Below, one piece after another: positions 8,717 through 18,964 of a stretch of DNA of 39,841 nucleotides. The notes under the pieces are model-generated. The model was given only the letters and a program-made list of their open reading frames with translations, was not told where the DNA came from and ran no database searches. Origin of the DNA: Yersinia artesiana (GTDB lineage: Bacteria; Pseudomonadota; Gammaproteobacteria; Enterobacterales; Enterobacteriaceae); the NCBI RefSeq assembly GCF_902726545.1, contig NZ_CACVAD010000043.1:1-39841 (forward strand), read 5' to 3'. The translations under genes and the position numbers were made by a program. Position 1 is the stretch's first letter, and each line of letters opens with the position of its first letter.

Positions 8717-9331
8717 ATGACAAATACAAAATTTGCCCGTTCAATGATGGCTGTTGTTTTAGGTACCGCACTGATGAGTGGTAGCGTGTTGGCAGAAGAA
8801 ACCATGCTTAACAAAGCTGACAATGTTGTAGACAGCACTGGTGCGAAACTTGATAGCTCGATGAAGAAAGTCGACAACTACATGGGTGACAGTGCGGCAA
8901 CGGCGAAAGTAAAAAGCGCATTGTTGGAAGAGAAAACCCTTAAAAGCACTGATATCTCTGTCGAAACCAACCATGGCGTCGTCACACTGACGGGTTTTGT
9001 GACTTCTCAGGCTGAGGCCGAAACCGCAGTTGATATCGCCAAAAATGTTGAAGGCGTCAAATCTGTCAGCGATAAGCTACATGTGAAAGATCAAAAATCA
9101 CAATCAGTTAGCGAATATGCCGGTGATGCAGCAACCACCAGTTCAATAAAAGCCAAATTACTGGCTGATGACATCGTACCATCACGTAAAATTACCGTAG
9201 AAACCACTGATGGCGTGGTGCAGTTATCCGGTAATGTTGAAAATAAAGCTCAGGCCGAACGCGCCGAAAGTATTGCTAAAGCCGTTGATGGCGTAAAAAG
9301 CGTTAAAAACGACCTCAGTATCAAGTCTTAA
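8717..9331 (+). CDS. osmY: Periplasmic BON-domain stress protein OsmY
   Basis: A 204-residue exported protein. Residues 1-26 are a Sec signal peptide ending VLA before EET. Two BON domains follow (about 55-122 and 133-202), each with the GVVTLTGFV- or GVVQLSGNV-like strand and a GVKSV ending. BON domains bind membranes or phospholipids; E. coli OsmY is a sigma-S-dependent, osmotically induced periplasmic protein also described as a chaperone. The start is preceded by GAAGGAAG. It is followed by a good terminator and ytjA, as in E. coli. Confidence 0.93.
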   Translation: MTNTKFARSMMAVVLGTALMSGSVLAEETMLNKADNVVDSTGAKLDSSMKKVDNYMGDSAATAKVKSALLEEKTLKSTDISVETNHGVVTLTGFVTSQAEAETAVDIAKNVEGVKSVSDKLHVKDQKSQSVSEYAGDAATTSSIKAKLLADDIVPSRKITVETTDGVVQLSGNVENKAQAERAESIAKAVDGVKSVKNDLSIKS

Positions 9332-9347
9332 TTATTATATGGCTGAT

Positions 9348-9390
9348 GGGTATTTCGTAGCACCACAATATAACCTGCGAAATACCCTTT
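9348..9390 (+). terminator. Terminator after osmY
   Basis: GGGTATTTCG (9348-9357) pairs perfectly with CGAAATACCC (9378-9387), followed by TTTAATAAG. The arms are 10 bp and the loop is about 20 nt. Confidence 0.75.
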
Positions 9391-9541
9391 AATAAGTCTG
9401 TTAGCCAAATAATTCATCCAATATATCCAAAATAAGACGGCTTCTGTCAGATACGCTACTGTTAAATAGACAGAGGTGGGTAAAGAGTGATTTTCAAATG
9501 CGAGTTATGAAGTCATTTTTTCAAACAGGAAGGAGAAGCTT

Positions 9542-9703
9542 ATGTTTCGCTGGGGCATTATATTTCTGGTTATTGCGTTAATCGCAGCGGCACTAGGTTT
9601 TGGTGGGCTAGCCGGTACGGCTGCCTGGGCTGCTAAAGTTGTTTTCGTCGTCGGTATTATTCTATTCCTCATCAGTTTGTTTACAGGACGTAAACGCCTT
9701 TAG
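9542..9703 (+). CDS. ytjA: Small DUF1328 membrane protein YtjA
   Basis: A 53-residue protein beginning [20 protein letters not shown] and ending SLFTGRKRL. It has two transmembrane helices with a Gly/Ala-rich turn (GGLAGTA). It matches E. coli YtjA almost residue for residue as I recall it, and sits at the same place between osmY and yjjU. The Shine-Dalgarno GGAAGGAG lies directly upstream. Function is unknown. Confidence 0.93.
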   Translation: MFRWGIIFLVIALIAAALGFGGLAGTAAWAAKVVFVVGIILFLISLFTGRKRL

Positions 9704-9775
9704 TTAGGTGTAAGGGTTACAGCAAAGGTAAGAAGGGGTATTCTCAATGCCTGGCTGTAACAGAATTAAGGATGG

Positions 9776-11020
9776 ATGGTGGGATACAGAATACCTATCA
9801 CGCTCGGTAATATTGAACCACTCGCCTATAAACCATATCAACCCGGCAAAATGGCGTTGGTTTGCGAGGGCGGCGGGCAGCGGGGAATTTTCACAGCCGG
9901 TGTGCTGGATGAATTCCAGCGCGCCCGCTTTAACCCTTTTGATCTGATGATCGGCACCTCTGCAGGGGCGCAAAATCTCTCGGCATTTATCTGCGGTCAA
10001 CCAGGCTATGCACGCCGCGTGATTACTCGTTACACCACCACAGCTAACTTCTTTAATCCACTGCGTTTTGTACGTGGTGGACACCTTATTGATCTCGATT
10101 GGCTGGTGGATATCACCTCCCAACAATTGCCGTTGGCAATGGATCAAGCCGAACAGCATCTACGCGAGGGGCGTGAGTTTCTCATGTGTGCTTGCCGTAG
10201 TGATGATTTTGAACCAACTTATATCGCCCCCACCCGCGAAAATTGGTTACCTGCCGTTAAAGCCTCCAGTGCCATCCCCGGATTGTATCGTCAAGGTGTT
10301 GATTTAGATGGGGTAAGTTATCTTGATGGTGGTATCAGCGATGCTATCCCAGTGGAAGAGGCTTACCGCCGTGGGGCCGATACTATTGTCGTCATCCGCA
10401 CAGTACCTTCGCAGGCTTATTATACGCCGCAATGGATGAAGCGGATGGAGCATTGGCTGAGCGAAAGTAGCTTGCAACAGCTAGTGCGGATAATGAAACA
10501 GCATGAGCAGAGTTATCATCGTATTCAGCAATTTATTGAAAAACCGCCGGGTGATTTACGTATTTTCGAGATTTTTCCGCCCAAGCCACTGGCCAGTAAT
10601 GCTTTGGGAAGTCGGATCCCTGCGTTGAATCGTGACTATCATTTAGGGCGTCGCTGCGGGCGTTATTTTTTGGCAACCGTTGGGCACTGGCTGTTGCCCC
10701 AAGAGCAGTCTGAGATCGACAAGGAGAAAACCTCTATTTCTCTTTCTCGTCGCATGATCCAGCCGCAAGATATTAATCAATCAGATGAGATGACAGACTT
10801 GATTGATAATGATGATTCTTCATTCGCTATCACTCAATCACCAGAGAACACCGCGCCTGCAAATGCGGTAAAAGCCTCGGATCATCATCTTCCACCTCAG
10901 ATGACGGTAGCAGACAGCGGGTTGATTATTCCGGCAGCGGCTCGGAGCAAGAAGAAACCGCTACAAGCGGAGATTATTTTGCCGCCAGATGTGGCGAAAA
11001 CCAAGGGTGATACTGCGTAA
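9776..11020 (+). CDS. yjjU: Patatin-like phospholipase YjjU
   Basis: A 414-residue protein. The patatin domain spans about 25-200, with the oxyanion loop GGGQRG (32-37), the nucleophile S62 in GTSAG and the catalytic D184 in DGGISD. This gives the Ser-Asp dyad of bacterial phospholipase A-type lipid hydrolases. Residues about 310-414 are a low-complexity, Pro/Ala/Asp-rich tail that is longer than and different from the E. coli tail (357 residues in total). The start is 9776 (ATG) or the adjacent GTG at 9779, which aligns with the E. coli N-terminus. The stop overlaps the yjjV start by one base. Confidence 0.92.
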   Translation: MVGYRIPITLGNIEPLAYKPYQPGKMALVCEGGGQRGIFTAGVLDEFQRARFNPFDLMIGTSAGAQNLSAFICGQPGYARRVITRYTTTANFFNPLRFVRGGHLIDLDWLVDITSQQLPLAMDQAEQHLREGREFLMCACRSDDFEPTYIAPTRENWLPAVKASSAIPGLYRQGVDLDGVSYLDGGISDAIPVEEAYRRGADTIVVIRTVPSQAYYTPQWMKRMEHWLSESSLQQLVRIMKQHEQSYHRIQQFIEKPPGDLRIFEIFPPKPLASNALGSRIPALNRDYHLGRRCGRYFLATVGHWLLPQEQSEIDKEKTSISLSRRMIQPQDINQSDEMTDLIDNDDSSFAITQSPENTAPANAVKASDHHLPPQMTVADSGLIIPAAARSKKKPLQAEIILPPDVAKTKGDTA

Positions 11021-11838
11021 TGGCATTGATTAGCGGGCAAATGCCCTATTTTGTCGATACACATTGCCACTTTGATTTCCCCCCTTTCCGTGGTGCGGAA
11101 GCAGCCAGCTTATTGAGTGCTGCACAAGCGAATGTCAGACAAATTATTGTGCCTGCCGTCAGTGCGGATTATTTCCCGCGTATTCTCGATTTAGCGGCGA
11201 ACTATCCGCCATTATTTGCCGCACTGGGTATGCATCCACTGTATATTGCGCAGCATCAAGACGCCGATCTAGCCATCCTGGCTTCAGCGCTGGCGGCTAA
11301 AACTGAAAAGTTGGTAGCGGTGGGGGAGATTGGCCTGGATCTCTATATGGATGAGCCGCAGTTACCGCGACAATTGGCACTCTTGAACGCCCAGTTAAAA
11401 TTGGCTAAACAGTATGATCTTCCAGTGATTTTACATTCGCGCCGTTCTCACGATCAACTGGCTTCAGCATTGCGTAAAGCCGCCTTGCCACGCACGGGAG
11501 TGGTTCACGGCTTTGCGGGTAGTTTAGCACAGGCACAGGCATTCATTCGCTTGGGTTATTATATTGGGGTGGGAGGCACCATCACTTATGAACGGGCGCA
11601 GAAAACCCGCAATGTTATGGCGGAATTACCTTTATCTGCATTATTACTTGAGACAGACGCGCCGGATATGCCACTGGCTGGTTTTCAAGGCCAACCCAAT
11701 CGGCCAGAGCGAGCGGCTAATGTATTCGCTGCATTGTGCGAGTTGCGTCCGGAAGCACCACAAGAAATTGCTACTCAGCTTTTGCTCAATAGCCAGCACT
11801 TATTCCAATTACCTCCAGCCGTTCAACCCACAGTTTAG
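11020..11838 (+). CDS. yjjV: TatD-family metal-dependent hydrolase YjjV
   Basis: A 272-residue TIM-barrel metallohydrolase of the TatD DNase family. Metal ligands are seen in DTHCHFD (13-19), GEIGLD (near 104), the LHSR histidine and the LLETDAPDMP aspartate. The ATG at 11020 overlaps the yjjU stop (TAATG), so the two are coupled. A second ATG at 11041 would give an N-terminus closer to E. coli YjjV. In E. coli yjjW and yjjI are neighbours; here a nucleoside transporter follows. Exact substrate is unknown. Confidence 0.92.
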   Translation: MALISGQMPYFVDTHCHFDFPPFRGAEAASLLSAAQANVRQIIVPAVSADYFPRILDLAANYPPLFAALGMHPLYIAQHQDADLAILASALAAKTEKLVAVGEIGLDLYMDEPQLPRQLALLNAQLKLAKQYDLPVILHSRRSHDQLASALRKAALPRTGVVHGFAGSLAQAQAFIRLGYYIGVGGTITYERAQKTRNVMAELPLSALLLETDAPDMPLAGFQGQPNRPERAANVFAALCELRPEAPQEIATQLLLNSQHLFQLPPAVQPTV

Positions 11839-11901
11839 ATTCTGACGTTCCCATACAAATCATACTAATAGTTAGCTAGATCAACTTTCTCGCCATTTTG
11901 A

Positions 11902-11995
11902 TGTGACATCCGTCACGTTAATGGCTTTGCAGTTGCTTTTAGTTGTGTTTATTTGTGACAGAGATTGTTTGATCGCCAGATCATGCCGGTATAAT
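11902..11995 (+). promoter_or_regulatory. CRP/CytR-type promoter of the nucleoside transporter
   Basis: A strong CRP site, TGTGA-CATCCG-TCACG, lies at 11902-11917. A weaker half-conserved site, TGTGA-CAGAGA-TTGTT, lies at 11954-11969. The centres are 52 bp apart. A consensus -10, TATAAT, is at 11990-11995, which puts the proximal site at about -41. Between the sites, TTTGCAGT and GTTGCTTT (11926-11939) resemble CytR half-sites. This matches the E. coli deoP2/nupC layout. Inferred from sequence. Confidence 0.7.
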
Positions 11996-12039
11996 CCACC
12001 AACATTATTTTAATAAAAATCATTAACAGGATTATCGAC

Positions 12040-13311
12040 ATGCTCATGAGTTTGGTCGGAATGGCAGTACTGATATTAATAGCAGTGCTTCTTTCAAGTA
12101 ATTTTAGGGCGATTAATATCCGCACTGTAGTTGGGGCATTTATTATTCAGGTCGGTATTGGCGCACTGGTTTTATATGTACCGATAGGGCGCCGTATCCT
12201 GGGGGGGATGTCTGAAGGTGTTGCAAATGTAATTGCTTACGGCAATGACGGGATTTCATTTATGTTTGGCGGTTTGGTATCCGACAAAATGTTTGAAGTC
12301 TTTGGCGGCGGCGGTTTTGTATTCGCCCTGCGAGTCTTGCCGGTCATTGTATTCTTCTCCTCATTAATCGCCGTTTTATATTATCTCGGCATTATGCAAC
12401 TGGTGATTAAAGTATTGGGCGGTGGTTTACAAAAGCTGCTGGGAACCTCGCGGACGGAGTCTCTTTCTGCCACGGCCAATATTTTTGTTGGGCAAACTGA
12501 AGCGCCATTAGTGGTGCGCCCTTATATTGCCACCATGACCCAATCCGAATTATTTGCAGTAATGTGCGGTGGTTTGGCTTCGGTCGCCGGTTCGGTATTA
12601 GCCGGTTATGCGCAAATGGGCGTACCGTTGGAATATCTGATAGCTGCTTCCTTTATGGCTGCACCTGGTGGGCTGCTGTTTGCCAAATTGATGGTGCCAG
12701 AGACCGAAAAAACTCGTGACAATGTTGATGCGGCCACACTGATTGCTGAAGATGACCGCCCGGCTAACGTCATTGATGCTGCGGCGTCCGGCGCAGCGTC
12801 TGGCTTACAGTTGGCACTGAATGTTGGGGCAATGCTACTGGCCTTTATTGCATTGATTGCATTGCTAAATGGTATTTTGGGTGGCATTGGCGGCTGGTTC
12901 GATTACCCACAACTTTCGATGGAATTGATTCTGGGCTGGGTATTCTCGCCAATTGCTTATCTGATCGGTATTCCGTGGAACGAGGCGATGGTGGCCGGCT
13001 CCTTTATCGGCCAGAAGATCATTGTGAACGAATTCGTGGCATTTATGAATTTCGGTCAATATCTACAGGCAGAAGAGCTGGTGCGCGCTGCCGGTTTGCA
13101 GGTGCTTTCTGAACATTCCAAGGCCATCATTTCCTTCGCGCTGTGTGGCTTTGCCAACTTGTCCTCTGTCGCCATCTTGTTGGGTGGATTAGGTAGCATG
13201 GCCCCTAACCGCCGCCACGATATCGCGCGCTTTGGTTTAAAAGCGGTGGCGGCAGGTACCTTATCGAACTTGATGAGTGCCACCATCGCCGGCTTCTTCC
13301 TGGCATTATAA
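12040..13311 (+). CDS. Concentrative nucleoside transporter (CNT/NupC family)
   Basis: A 423-residue polytopic inner-membrane protein of about ten helices. CNT signatures include [13 protein letters not shown] (about 152-164), the core substrate-binding region, and the [20 protein letters not shown] segment (about 312-331) that carries the second conserved acidic/amide set. CNT proteins import nucleosides with protons or sodium. It is closer to the NupC/NupX type than to NupG. Its place beside deoCABD and its CRP/CytR-like promoter fit uptake of nucleosides that the deo enzymes then degrade. It occupies the place of E. coli yjjWI. Confidence 0.88.
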   Translation: MLMSLVGMAVLILIAVLLSSNFRAINIRTVVGAFIIQVGIGALVLYVPIGRRILGGMSEGVANVIAYGNDGISFMFGGLVSDKMFEVFGGGGFVFALRVLPVIVFFSSLIAVLYYLGIMQLVIKVLGGGLQKLLGTSRTESLSATANIFVGQTEAPLVVRPYIATMTQSELFAVMCGGLASVAGSVLAGYAQMGVPLEYLIAASFMAAPGGLLFAKLMVPETEKTRDNVDAATLIAEDDRPANVIDAAASGAASGLQLALNVGAMLLAFIALIALLNGILGGIGGWFDYPQLSMELILGWVFSPIAYLIGIPWNEAMVAGSFIGQKIIVNEFVAFMNFGQYLQAEELVRAAGLQVLSEHSKAIISFALCGFANLSSVAILLGGLGSMAPNRRHDIARFGLKAVAAGTLSNLMSATIAGFFLAL

Positions 13312-13684
13312 CGGCGCCTAATTATTTTAGGATTTTTGCCATAATCCTGCGTATTTCCGCCCATAAGCTATCCTTGATGCGAGTGGGCGTTTACTGACTG
13401 AAAGCCATAAATCAGGTTATTTTGTGATTCTAATCACATATAATATCGGCGCGTTACAAGTTACTATTGATTAATGTGAATTCGAACACATCTCATGTGC
13501 TGATAACGTGTTCAAATAGAGCGATAAGTTAGTGCGGTGAGATGGATCTCAATTGCCACCCAGATGGGGCTATCTTCAAGGAACCAAGTCCGCTCGCCAA
13601 CGTATTGAGCCAGAACCATGCGGCTCATAAATAAATGCTCAGCTTTGGCAAGGTGCCGGGGCTGAAATAGTGTTGGAGAGTTTT
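13312..13684 (+). other. deo operon promoter and leader region
   Basis: A 373-bp region holding the CRP/CytR-type promoter listed separately and a leader of roughly 160 nt. The leader contains a hairpin, TGAGCC (13606-13611) with GGCTCA (13622-13627). No ORF is apparent. Confidence 0.6.
13423..13517 (+). promoter_or_regulatory. CRP/CytR-type deo promoter
   Basis: A perfect CRP palindrome, TGTGA-TTCTAA-TCACA, is at 13423-13438, and a second site, TGTGA-ATTCGA-ACACA, is at 13475-13490. The centres are 52 bp apart. A TCAAAT hexamer at 13512-13517 places the proximal site near -41. Direct repeats of GTTAC (13453-13457 and 13460-13464) between the sites resemble CytR half-sites. TATAAT at 13439-13444 abuts the distal site and could be a second, upstream promoter. 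The layout parallels E. coli deoP2. Confidence 0.72.
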
Positions 13685-14482
13685 ATGACCGATTTAACCG
13701 CCTGCGCGAATCTCAATGATTATGCCAAACGCGCGCTGAGTTTAATGGATTTAACCACCCTGAATGACGACGATACCGACGATAAGGTGATTGCGCTGTG
13801 TCATCAGGCTAAAAGTCCGGCCGGCAATACTGCGGCAATCTGTATTTATCCTCGCTTTATTCCTATTGCGCGTAAAACATTACGTGAGCAGGGAACGCCT
13901 GAAATCCGTATTGCCACGGTCACCAATTTCCCTCACGGTAATGATGATATTGCCATCGCGCTGGCTGAAACCCGCGCTGCGATTGCCTATGGTGCTGATG
14001 AAGTGGATGTGGTTTTCCCTTATCGCGCCTTAATGGCCGGTAACGATAAAGTCGGTTTTGAATTGGTGAAACAGTGCAAAGAAGCCTGTGCTGACGCCAA
14101 TGTATTGCTGAAAGTTATCATTGAAACCGGTGAGTTAAAGCAAGAACATTTGATTCGCCAGGCCTCTGAAATTGCTATCAACGCTGGGGCTGATTTTATC
14201 AAAACCTCCACCGGTAAAGTGCCAGTGAATGCCACGTTGGAAAGTGCTGGCATCATGATGCGTACCATTCGTGACCTCGGTGTGGCGAAAACTGTTGGTT
14301 TTAAACCGGCGGGTGGTGTGCGCACTGCGGAAGACGCGGCACAATTCCTACAGTTAGCGGATCAATTGATGGGTGAGGGCTGGGCTGATGCTCGCCACTT
14401 CCGTTTCGGTGCCTCCAGTCTGTTAGGTAGCTTGTTGACGACATTGGGTCATCAGAGCAACAGCAAAACCACCGGCTACTAA
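13685..14482 (+). CDS. deoC: Deoxyribose-phosphate aldolase
   Basis: A 265-residue class I aldolase that splits 2-deoxyribose-5-phosphate into glyceraldehyde-3-phosphate and acetaldehyde. The Schiff-base lysine is K173 in FIKTSTG, the second lysine K207 in GFKPAGG, and the acid/base aspartate D108 in ADEVDVV. All are offset by six from E. coli K167, K201 and D102, because the N-terminus is six residues longer. The ATG at 13685 follows GGAGAG. First gene of deoCABD. Confidence 0.97.
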   Translation: MTDLTACANLNDYAKRALSLMDLTTLNDDDTDDKVIALCHQAKSPAGNTAAICIYPRFIPIARKTLREQGTPEIRIATVTNFPHGNDDIAIALAETRAAIAYGADEVDVVFPYRALMAGNDKVGFELVKQCKEACADANVLLKVIIETGELKQEHLIRQASEIAINAGADFIKTSTGKVPVNATLESAGIMMRTIRDLGVAKTVGFKPAGGVRTAEDAAQFLQLADQLMGEGWADARHFRFGASSLLGSLLTTLGHQSNSKTTGY

Positions 14483-14569
14483 TCATTATCTCAGTCATTG
14501 AACTGAGCCGATGCACTGCGGGCTATTTTGTCCGCTGTGCTGCTTTTATTTCATAAGCAGGGGGATACC

Positions 14570-15892
14570 TTGTTTCTCGCACAAGAAATTATCCGTAAAA
14601 AACGCGACGGCCAGGCACTGAGCGAAGAAGAGATTCGTTTCTTTATTAATGGTATCCGCGATAACGTGGTGTCCGAAGGGCAAATTGCCGCGCTGGCGAT
14701 GACTATTTATTTCCATGATATGAGCATGCCAGAACGTGTGGCGCTGACCATGGCAATGCGCGATTCTGGCACCGTGCTGAACTGGAAGAGCCTAAACCTT
14801 AATGGCCCGATTGTGGATAAGCACTCCACCGGCGGCGTGGGTGATGTGACTTCCTTGATGCTCGGCCCAATGGTGGCGGCCTGCGGCGGCTATATACCGA
14901 TGATTTCGGGTCGTGGCTTGGGTCATACCGGCGGAACACTGGACAAACTGGAAGCGATTCCCGGTTTTGATATTTTCCCCGACGACAGCGCCTTTCGCAA
15001 AATCATTCAGGATGTCGGCGTCGCGATTATTGGCCAAACCAGCTCGCTGGCACCGGCGGATAAGCGCTTTTATGCCACCCGCGATATCACCGCTACTGTA
15101 GATTCCATCCCGCTGATTACCGCCTCTATTCTGGCTAAAAAACTGGCTGAAGGGTTGGATGCGCTGGTGATGGATGTCAAAGTGGGGTCGGGTGCTTTTA
15201 TGCCGACTTATCAGCTATCTGAGGATTTAGCCCAGGCTATTGTCGGTGTCGCCAATGGCGCAGGTTGTAAAACCACAGCGCTGCTGACTGACATGAATCA
15301 GGTATTGGCGTCCAGCGCCGGTAATGCGGTTGAAGTGCGCGAAGCGGTGCGTTTCCTGACTGGCGAATATCGTAATCCGCGTCTGTTGGAAGTGACGATG
15401 GCGCTGTGTGTCGAGATGCTGCTATCCGGTGGCTTGGCACAAGATGATGCCGATGCTCGTGCTAAGCTGCAAGCGGTATTGGATAACGGCAAAGCGGCGG
15501 AAATCTTTGGTCGTATGGTCGCTGCGCAAAAAGGCCCAAGCGATTTTGTCGAACGCTATGACAGTTACTTGCCAGCCGCCATGTTAAGCAAACCCGTGTT
15601 TGCTGAACGGCCAGGAATTATCACTGCTATGGATACCCGAGCATTAGGTATGGCGGTGGTTTCCCTTGGCGGTGGTCGCCGTCGGGCAACAGATCCTATT
15701 GATTACAGTGTGGGCCTGACTGATATGGCCCGTTTGGGTGCCAGTGTTGATGGTCAACAGCCATTAGCCGTGATTCATGCCAACAATGAAGATGATTGGC
15801 AGCAGGCAGCCGATGCAGTGCGGGCGGCAATCACATTAGGTCAAAAAGCGCCGGAAGAAACCCCGGTGGTTTATCGTCGTATTACTGAATAA
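14570..15892 (+). CDS. deoA: Thymidine phosphorylase
   Basis: A 440-residue enzyme that converts thymidine and phosphate to thymine and deoxyribose-1-phosphate. The family signature KHSTGGVGD is at 84-92. I place the start at the TTG at 14570: it follows an AGGGGG Shine-Dalgarno, gives the N-terminus (M)[13 protein letters not shown] of E. coli DeoA and exactly the E. coli length. The frame stays open upstream to 14528 without homology. Second gene of the deo operon, 87 bp after deoC. Confidence 0.95.
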   Translation: MFLAQEIIRKKRDGQALSEEEIRFFINGIRDNVVSEGQIAALAMTIYFHDMSMPERVALTMAMRDSGTVLNWKSLNLNGPIVDKHSTGGVGDVTSLMLGPMVAACGGYIPMISGRGLGHTGGTLDKLEAIPGFDIFPDDSAFRKIIQDVGVAIIGQTSSLAPADKRFYATRDITATVDSIPLITASILAKKLAEGLDALVMDVKVGSGAFMPTYQLSEDLAQAIVGVANGAGCKTTALLTDMNQVLASSAGNAVEVREAVRFLTGEYRNPRLLEVTMALCVEMLLSGGLAQDDADARAKLQAVLDNGKAAEIFGRMVAAQKGPSDFVERYDSYLPAAMLSKPVFAERPGIITAMDTRALGMAVVSLGGGRRRATDPIDYSVGLTDMARLGASVDGQQPLAVIHANNEDDWQQAADAVRAAITLGQKAPEETPVVYRRITE

Positions 15893-15945
15893 ACGCCATA
15901 CTTTAAAGGTGCCGCACAGCGTGTGAACCTAGGCAGGAGAAAATG

Positions 15946-17169
15946 ATGAAACGTACATTTATTATGGTATTAGACTCATTTGGTATCGGCGCTAGCGCTG
16001 ATGCTAACAAGTTTGGCGACGAAGGGGCTGACACTCTGGGCCACATCGCCGAGGCCTGCGCCCGTGGTGAAGCCGATGTTGGCCGCAGCGGCCCATTGAA
16101 GCTGCCTAACCTGAGCCGCTTAGGGCTAGGTAAAGCCGCCGAAGAATCTACCGGTAAATTCCCGCCAGGGCTGGATAAGAATGCAGACATCATTGGTGCC
16201 TATGGGTATGCCAGTGAGTTATCTTCCGGTAAAGACACCCCATCGGGTCACTGGGAAATTGCCGGGGTACCGGTATTGTTCGACTGGGGCTATTTCAGTG
16301 ATGTAGAGAATAGTTTCCCACAGGAATTGCTGGATAAACTGGTCAAACGCGCTAACTTGCCGGGCTATTTGGGTAATTGCCACTCTTCAGGCACCGTGAT
16401 TCTTGATCAACTGGGCGAAGAGCACATGAAAACCGGAAAACCGATTTTCTACACCTCTGCGGACTCCGTGTTCCAGATTGCCTGTCATGAAGAGACTTTT
16501 GGGCTGGATCGCCTGTATGAACTGTGCGAAATCGCCCGCGAAGAGCTGACTGAAGGCGGCTACAATATTGGCCGTGTGATTGCGCGCCCCTTCATTGGTG
16601 ATAAGCCAGGTAACTTCCAGCGCACCGGTAACCGCCACGATTTGGCAGTTGAACCGCCAGCACCAACCATGTTGAAAAAATTGGTGGATGAGAAGGGCGG
16701 TGAAGTGGTGTCTATCGGTAAAATTGCCGATATCTACGCCCACGTCGGCATCACGCAGAAAGTGAAAGCGACCGGTCTGGATGCCCTGTTTGATGCCACC
16801 ATCGAAGAGATGAAAAAAGCCGGTGACAACACCATCGTTTTCACTAACTTTGTTGATTTTGACTCTTCTTATGGTCACCGCCGTGATGTTGCGGGGTATG
16901 CCGCCGCGCTGGAATTGTTTGACCGCCGCTTGCCAGAACTGATGGCGCTGGTGAAAGAAGATGACATTCTGATCCTGACGGCTGACCACGGTTGTGACCC
17001 AACCTGGCCGGGCACCGACCATACCCGCGAGCATATTCCGGTCTTGGTCTATGGCCCGAAAGTGAAACCGGGTTCTTTGGGTCACCGTGAGACGTTTGCT
17101 GATATTGGGCAGACGGTCGCCAAGTATTTCGACCTGTCCCCAATGGATTACGGGAAGAATATGCTGTAA
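15946..17169 (+). CDS. deoB: Phosphopentomutase
   Basis: A 407-residue, two-manganese enzyme of the alkaline-phosphatase superfamily that interconverts (deoxy)ribose-1-phosphate and -5-phosphate. Metal ligands include D10 in MVLDSFGIG, the TADHGCDP block and DHTREHIP near the C-terminus. The phosphorylated threonine is T98 in [10 protein letters not shown]. Of two adjacent ATGs (15943 and 15946) the second is better spaced from AGGAG and gives the E. coli length. It links DeoA/DeoD products to DeoC. Confidence 0.96.
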   Translation: MKRTFIMVLDSFGIGASADANKFGDEGADTLGHIAEACARGEADVGRSGPLKLPNLSRLGLGKAAEESTGKFPPGLDKNADIIGAYGYASELSSGKDTPSGHWEIAGVPVLFDWGYFSDVENSFPQELLDKLVKRANLPGYLGNCHSSGTVILDQLGEEHMKTGKPIFYTSADSVFQIACHEETFGLDRLYELCEIAREELTEGGYNIGRVIARPFIGDKPGNFQRTGNRHDLAVEPPAPTMLKKLVDEKGGEVVSIGKIADIYAHVGITQKVKATGLDALFDATIEEMKKAGDNTIVFTNFVDFDSSYGHRRDVAGYAAALELFDRRLPELMALVKEDDILILTADHGCDPTWPGTDHTREHIPVLVYGPKVKPGSLGHRETFADIGQTVAKYFDLSPMDYGKNML

Positions 17170-17402
17170 GGCTAAGCTGAGCGTGTCATTTTGGGATTGG
17201 GCAGTGCTCGCCCTCCTCACGTGCTCAGGTTTTATAAGACCAGGTGTACGCTCCGGGGGGCTGCGCGCTGACCGCGCCTAAAATTTCGGCGTTCATCTAC
17301 GTTTCCGATTGTTTAAAAAATCGGAATTGCATAAGGCGCAGCAAAAGCCAGCATAGCTCAGTTATATAAATTTTAATTCTCTGATTTTTAAGGAAAGTGA
17401 TT

Positions 17403-18122
17403 ATGGCAACACCACATATTAATGCAGAAATGGGTGATTTCGCTGACGTTGTACTGATGCCTGGGGACCCGCTGCGTGCGAAGTTTATCGCAGAAACCTT
17501 CCTGAAAGATGTGAAGCAAGTGAATGATGTGCGTGGCATGTTGGGTTTCACTGGCACCTATAAAGGGCGCAAAATTTCAGTAATGGGCCATGGCATGGGT
17601 ATTCCTTCTTGCTCCATTTACGCGAAAGAACTGATCACTGATTTTGGCGTGAAGAAAATCATCCGTGTGGGTTCCTGTGGTGCAGTTCGCGCTGACGTTA
17701 AGCTGCGCGATGTGGTTATCGGCATGGGCGCTTGTACTGATTCCAAAGTGAACCGTCTGCGCTTTAAAGACCACGACTATGCCGCTATCGCTGATTTCGA
17801 CATGACGCGCAATGCTGTTGATGCGGCAAAAGCGAAAGGCCTGAATGTCCGGGTGGGCAACATCTTCTCTGCGGATCTGTTCTATACGCCAGATCCACAA
17901 ATGTTTGATGTGATGGAAAAATACGGCATCTTGGGTGTGGAAATGGAAGCTGCCGGTATCTACGGCGTTGCTGCTGAATTCGGCGCGAAAGCCCTGACTA
18001 TTTGCACTGTGTCTGACCATATCCGTACCGGTGAACAAACCACCGCCGCTGAGCGCCAAACCACTTTCAACGATATGATTGAGATTGCATTGGAATCAGT
18101 ATTGCTGGGTGATAAAGAGTAA
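17403..18122 (+). CDS. deoD: Purine nucleoside phosphorylase DeoD-type
   Basis: A 239-residue hexameric phosphorylase that cleaves purine (deoxy)nucleosides. It shows [13 protein letters not shown] (phosphate site), GSCGAV (about 92-97), VEMEAAG and the catalytic D of SDH (about 204). The ATG at 17403 follows AAGGAAAG. A 233-bp gap separates it from deoB. The gap contains an 8-bp inverted repeat, TTCCGATT/AATCGGAA (17303-17326), without a T-tract, so partial termination or RNA processing between deoB and deoD is possible. Confidence 0.96.
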   Translation: MATPHINAEMGDFADVVLMPGDPLRAKFIAETFLKDVKQVNDVRGMLGFTGTYKGRKISVMGHGMGIPSCSIYAKELITDFGVKKIIRVGSCGAVRADVKLRDVVIGMGACTDSKVNRLRFKDHDYAAIADFDMTRNAVDAAKAKGLNVRVGNIFSADLFYTPDPQMFDVMEKYGILGVEMEAAGIYGVAAEFGAKALTICTVSDHIRTGEQTTAAERQTTFNDMIEIALESVLLGDKE

Positions 18123-18141
18123 CTTCGTCCTGCGTTTCCTA

Positions 18142-18169
18142 TTCAGCGGCAGAACTCTCTGCCGCTGAA
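18142..18169. terminator. Hairpin between deoD and smp
   Basis: Perfect 12-bp arms TTCAGCGGCAGA and TCTGCCGCTGAA surround a 4-nt loop between two convergent genes. The tail GCTGAATCTATTTATC is only weakly T-rich, so termination strength is uncertain. Confidence 0.65.
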
Positions 18170-18176
18170 GCTGAAT

Positions 18177-18854
18177 CTATTTATCATCCGGTTTCTTGTC
18201 TGCTTCAGGCGTTTCCTCTTCACTCTCATCTTCTTTGACTGGCTTATTGGCGGTCAGTAGATAAGGTGATTGCTGCCAGCGGCTCCGGCGGCCTTGCAGT
18301 AAGGTTCGAGCCAGAATAATACCGACGGCCAGTGCTACTAGTATCATTAACCGTAGTAAATTGGTGGTATTATCCACTTGCTTGGATTCTGTGGCGAGTA
18401 CGTGGGTATCGAGCGTCATGCGCAGAAACCCGGTTGGTCCGCTTTTACCGGGGATCAATTCAACAATCTGGTGATTAAAATAACTACCAGGGCGTTTACC
18501 ATCTAAAGCCAGTCTGTCTCGCACTTTAACGTTCTCTCCGGCATTGGCAACCAACGTACCGTCAATCTGATATACACTGGCATCCAATATGCGGCTGGAT
18601 TGCGTCAATTGCTGAAGAATCGCATCGACTTTCTGGCTATCAATATCATCATCACCGGTATCCATAATGGGTGACAGGCTGAAGGCGACTTGTCTCGCCA
18701 AGGTTTTCGCCAGCTCTTCAACTTGTTCCGAGCGGGCGAGTTGATGACTGAGGCTAAAATAGGATGCACCTTGCATAAGTAACACCAATAATGCAAGGCA
18801 AATCAATACAATAGCGGTGCGATGTAAGCGGAATTTTAATTTAGCCTTGGCCAT
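18177..18854 (-). CDS. smp: Inner-membrane protein Smp/YtjB (AhpA-like)
   Basis: A 225-residue protein with one helix near the N-terminus (about 15-35), a periplasmic domain (about 40-160), a second helix (about 165-185) and a charged cytoplasmic tail rich in Glu and Lys. The MAKAKLKFRLHR start and the block QVDNTTN-LLRLM match E. coli Smp/YtjB. The ATG at 18854 follows AAGGAA; five upstream codons are also open. Function is poorly known. It is divergent from serB as in E. coli, but lplA, its E. coli neighbour, is absent. Confidence 0.9.
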   Translation of the reverse strand: MAKAKLKFRLHRTAIVLICLALLVLLMQGASYFSLSHQLARSEQVEELAKTLARQVAFSLSPIMDTGDDDIDSQKVDAILQQLTQSSRILDASVYQIDGTLVANAGENVKVRDRLALDGKRPGSYFNHQIVELIPGKSGPTGFLRMTLDTHVLATESKQVDNTTNLLRLMILVALAVGIILARTLLQGRRSRWQQSPYLLTANKPVKEDESEEETPEADKKPDDK

Positions 18855-18964
18855 GCAGGTTCCTTGCACTAATCAGTGACTTTATGTTGCCAGAAGCCAG
18901 GGCGATAGGATAGCTTGATGCGTCCTTTTGTCTGCCTTTACCCCGTTTTCTACAGGAGTCATTC

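Noticed and set aside
16387-17220. Long open frame (277 codons) on the minus strand
   Set aside because: It lies opposite deoB, is His/Phe/Gln-rich with no recognisable domain, and mirrors the codon bias of the real gene.
17303-17326. Rho-independent terminator between deoB and deoD
   Set aside because: The 8-bp inverted repeat lacks a following T-tract and has an A/T-rich stem end; noted under deoD instead.
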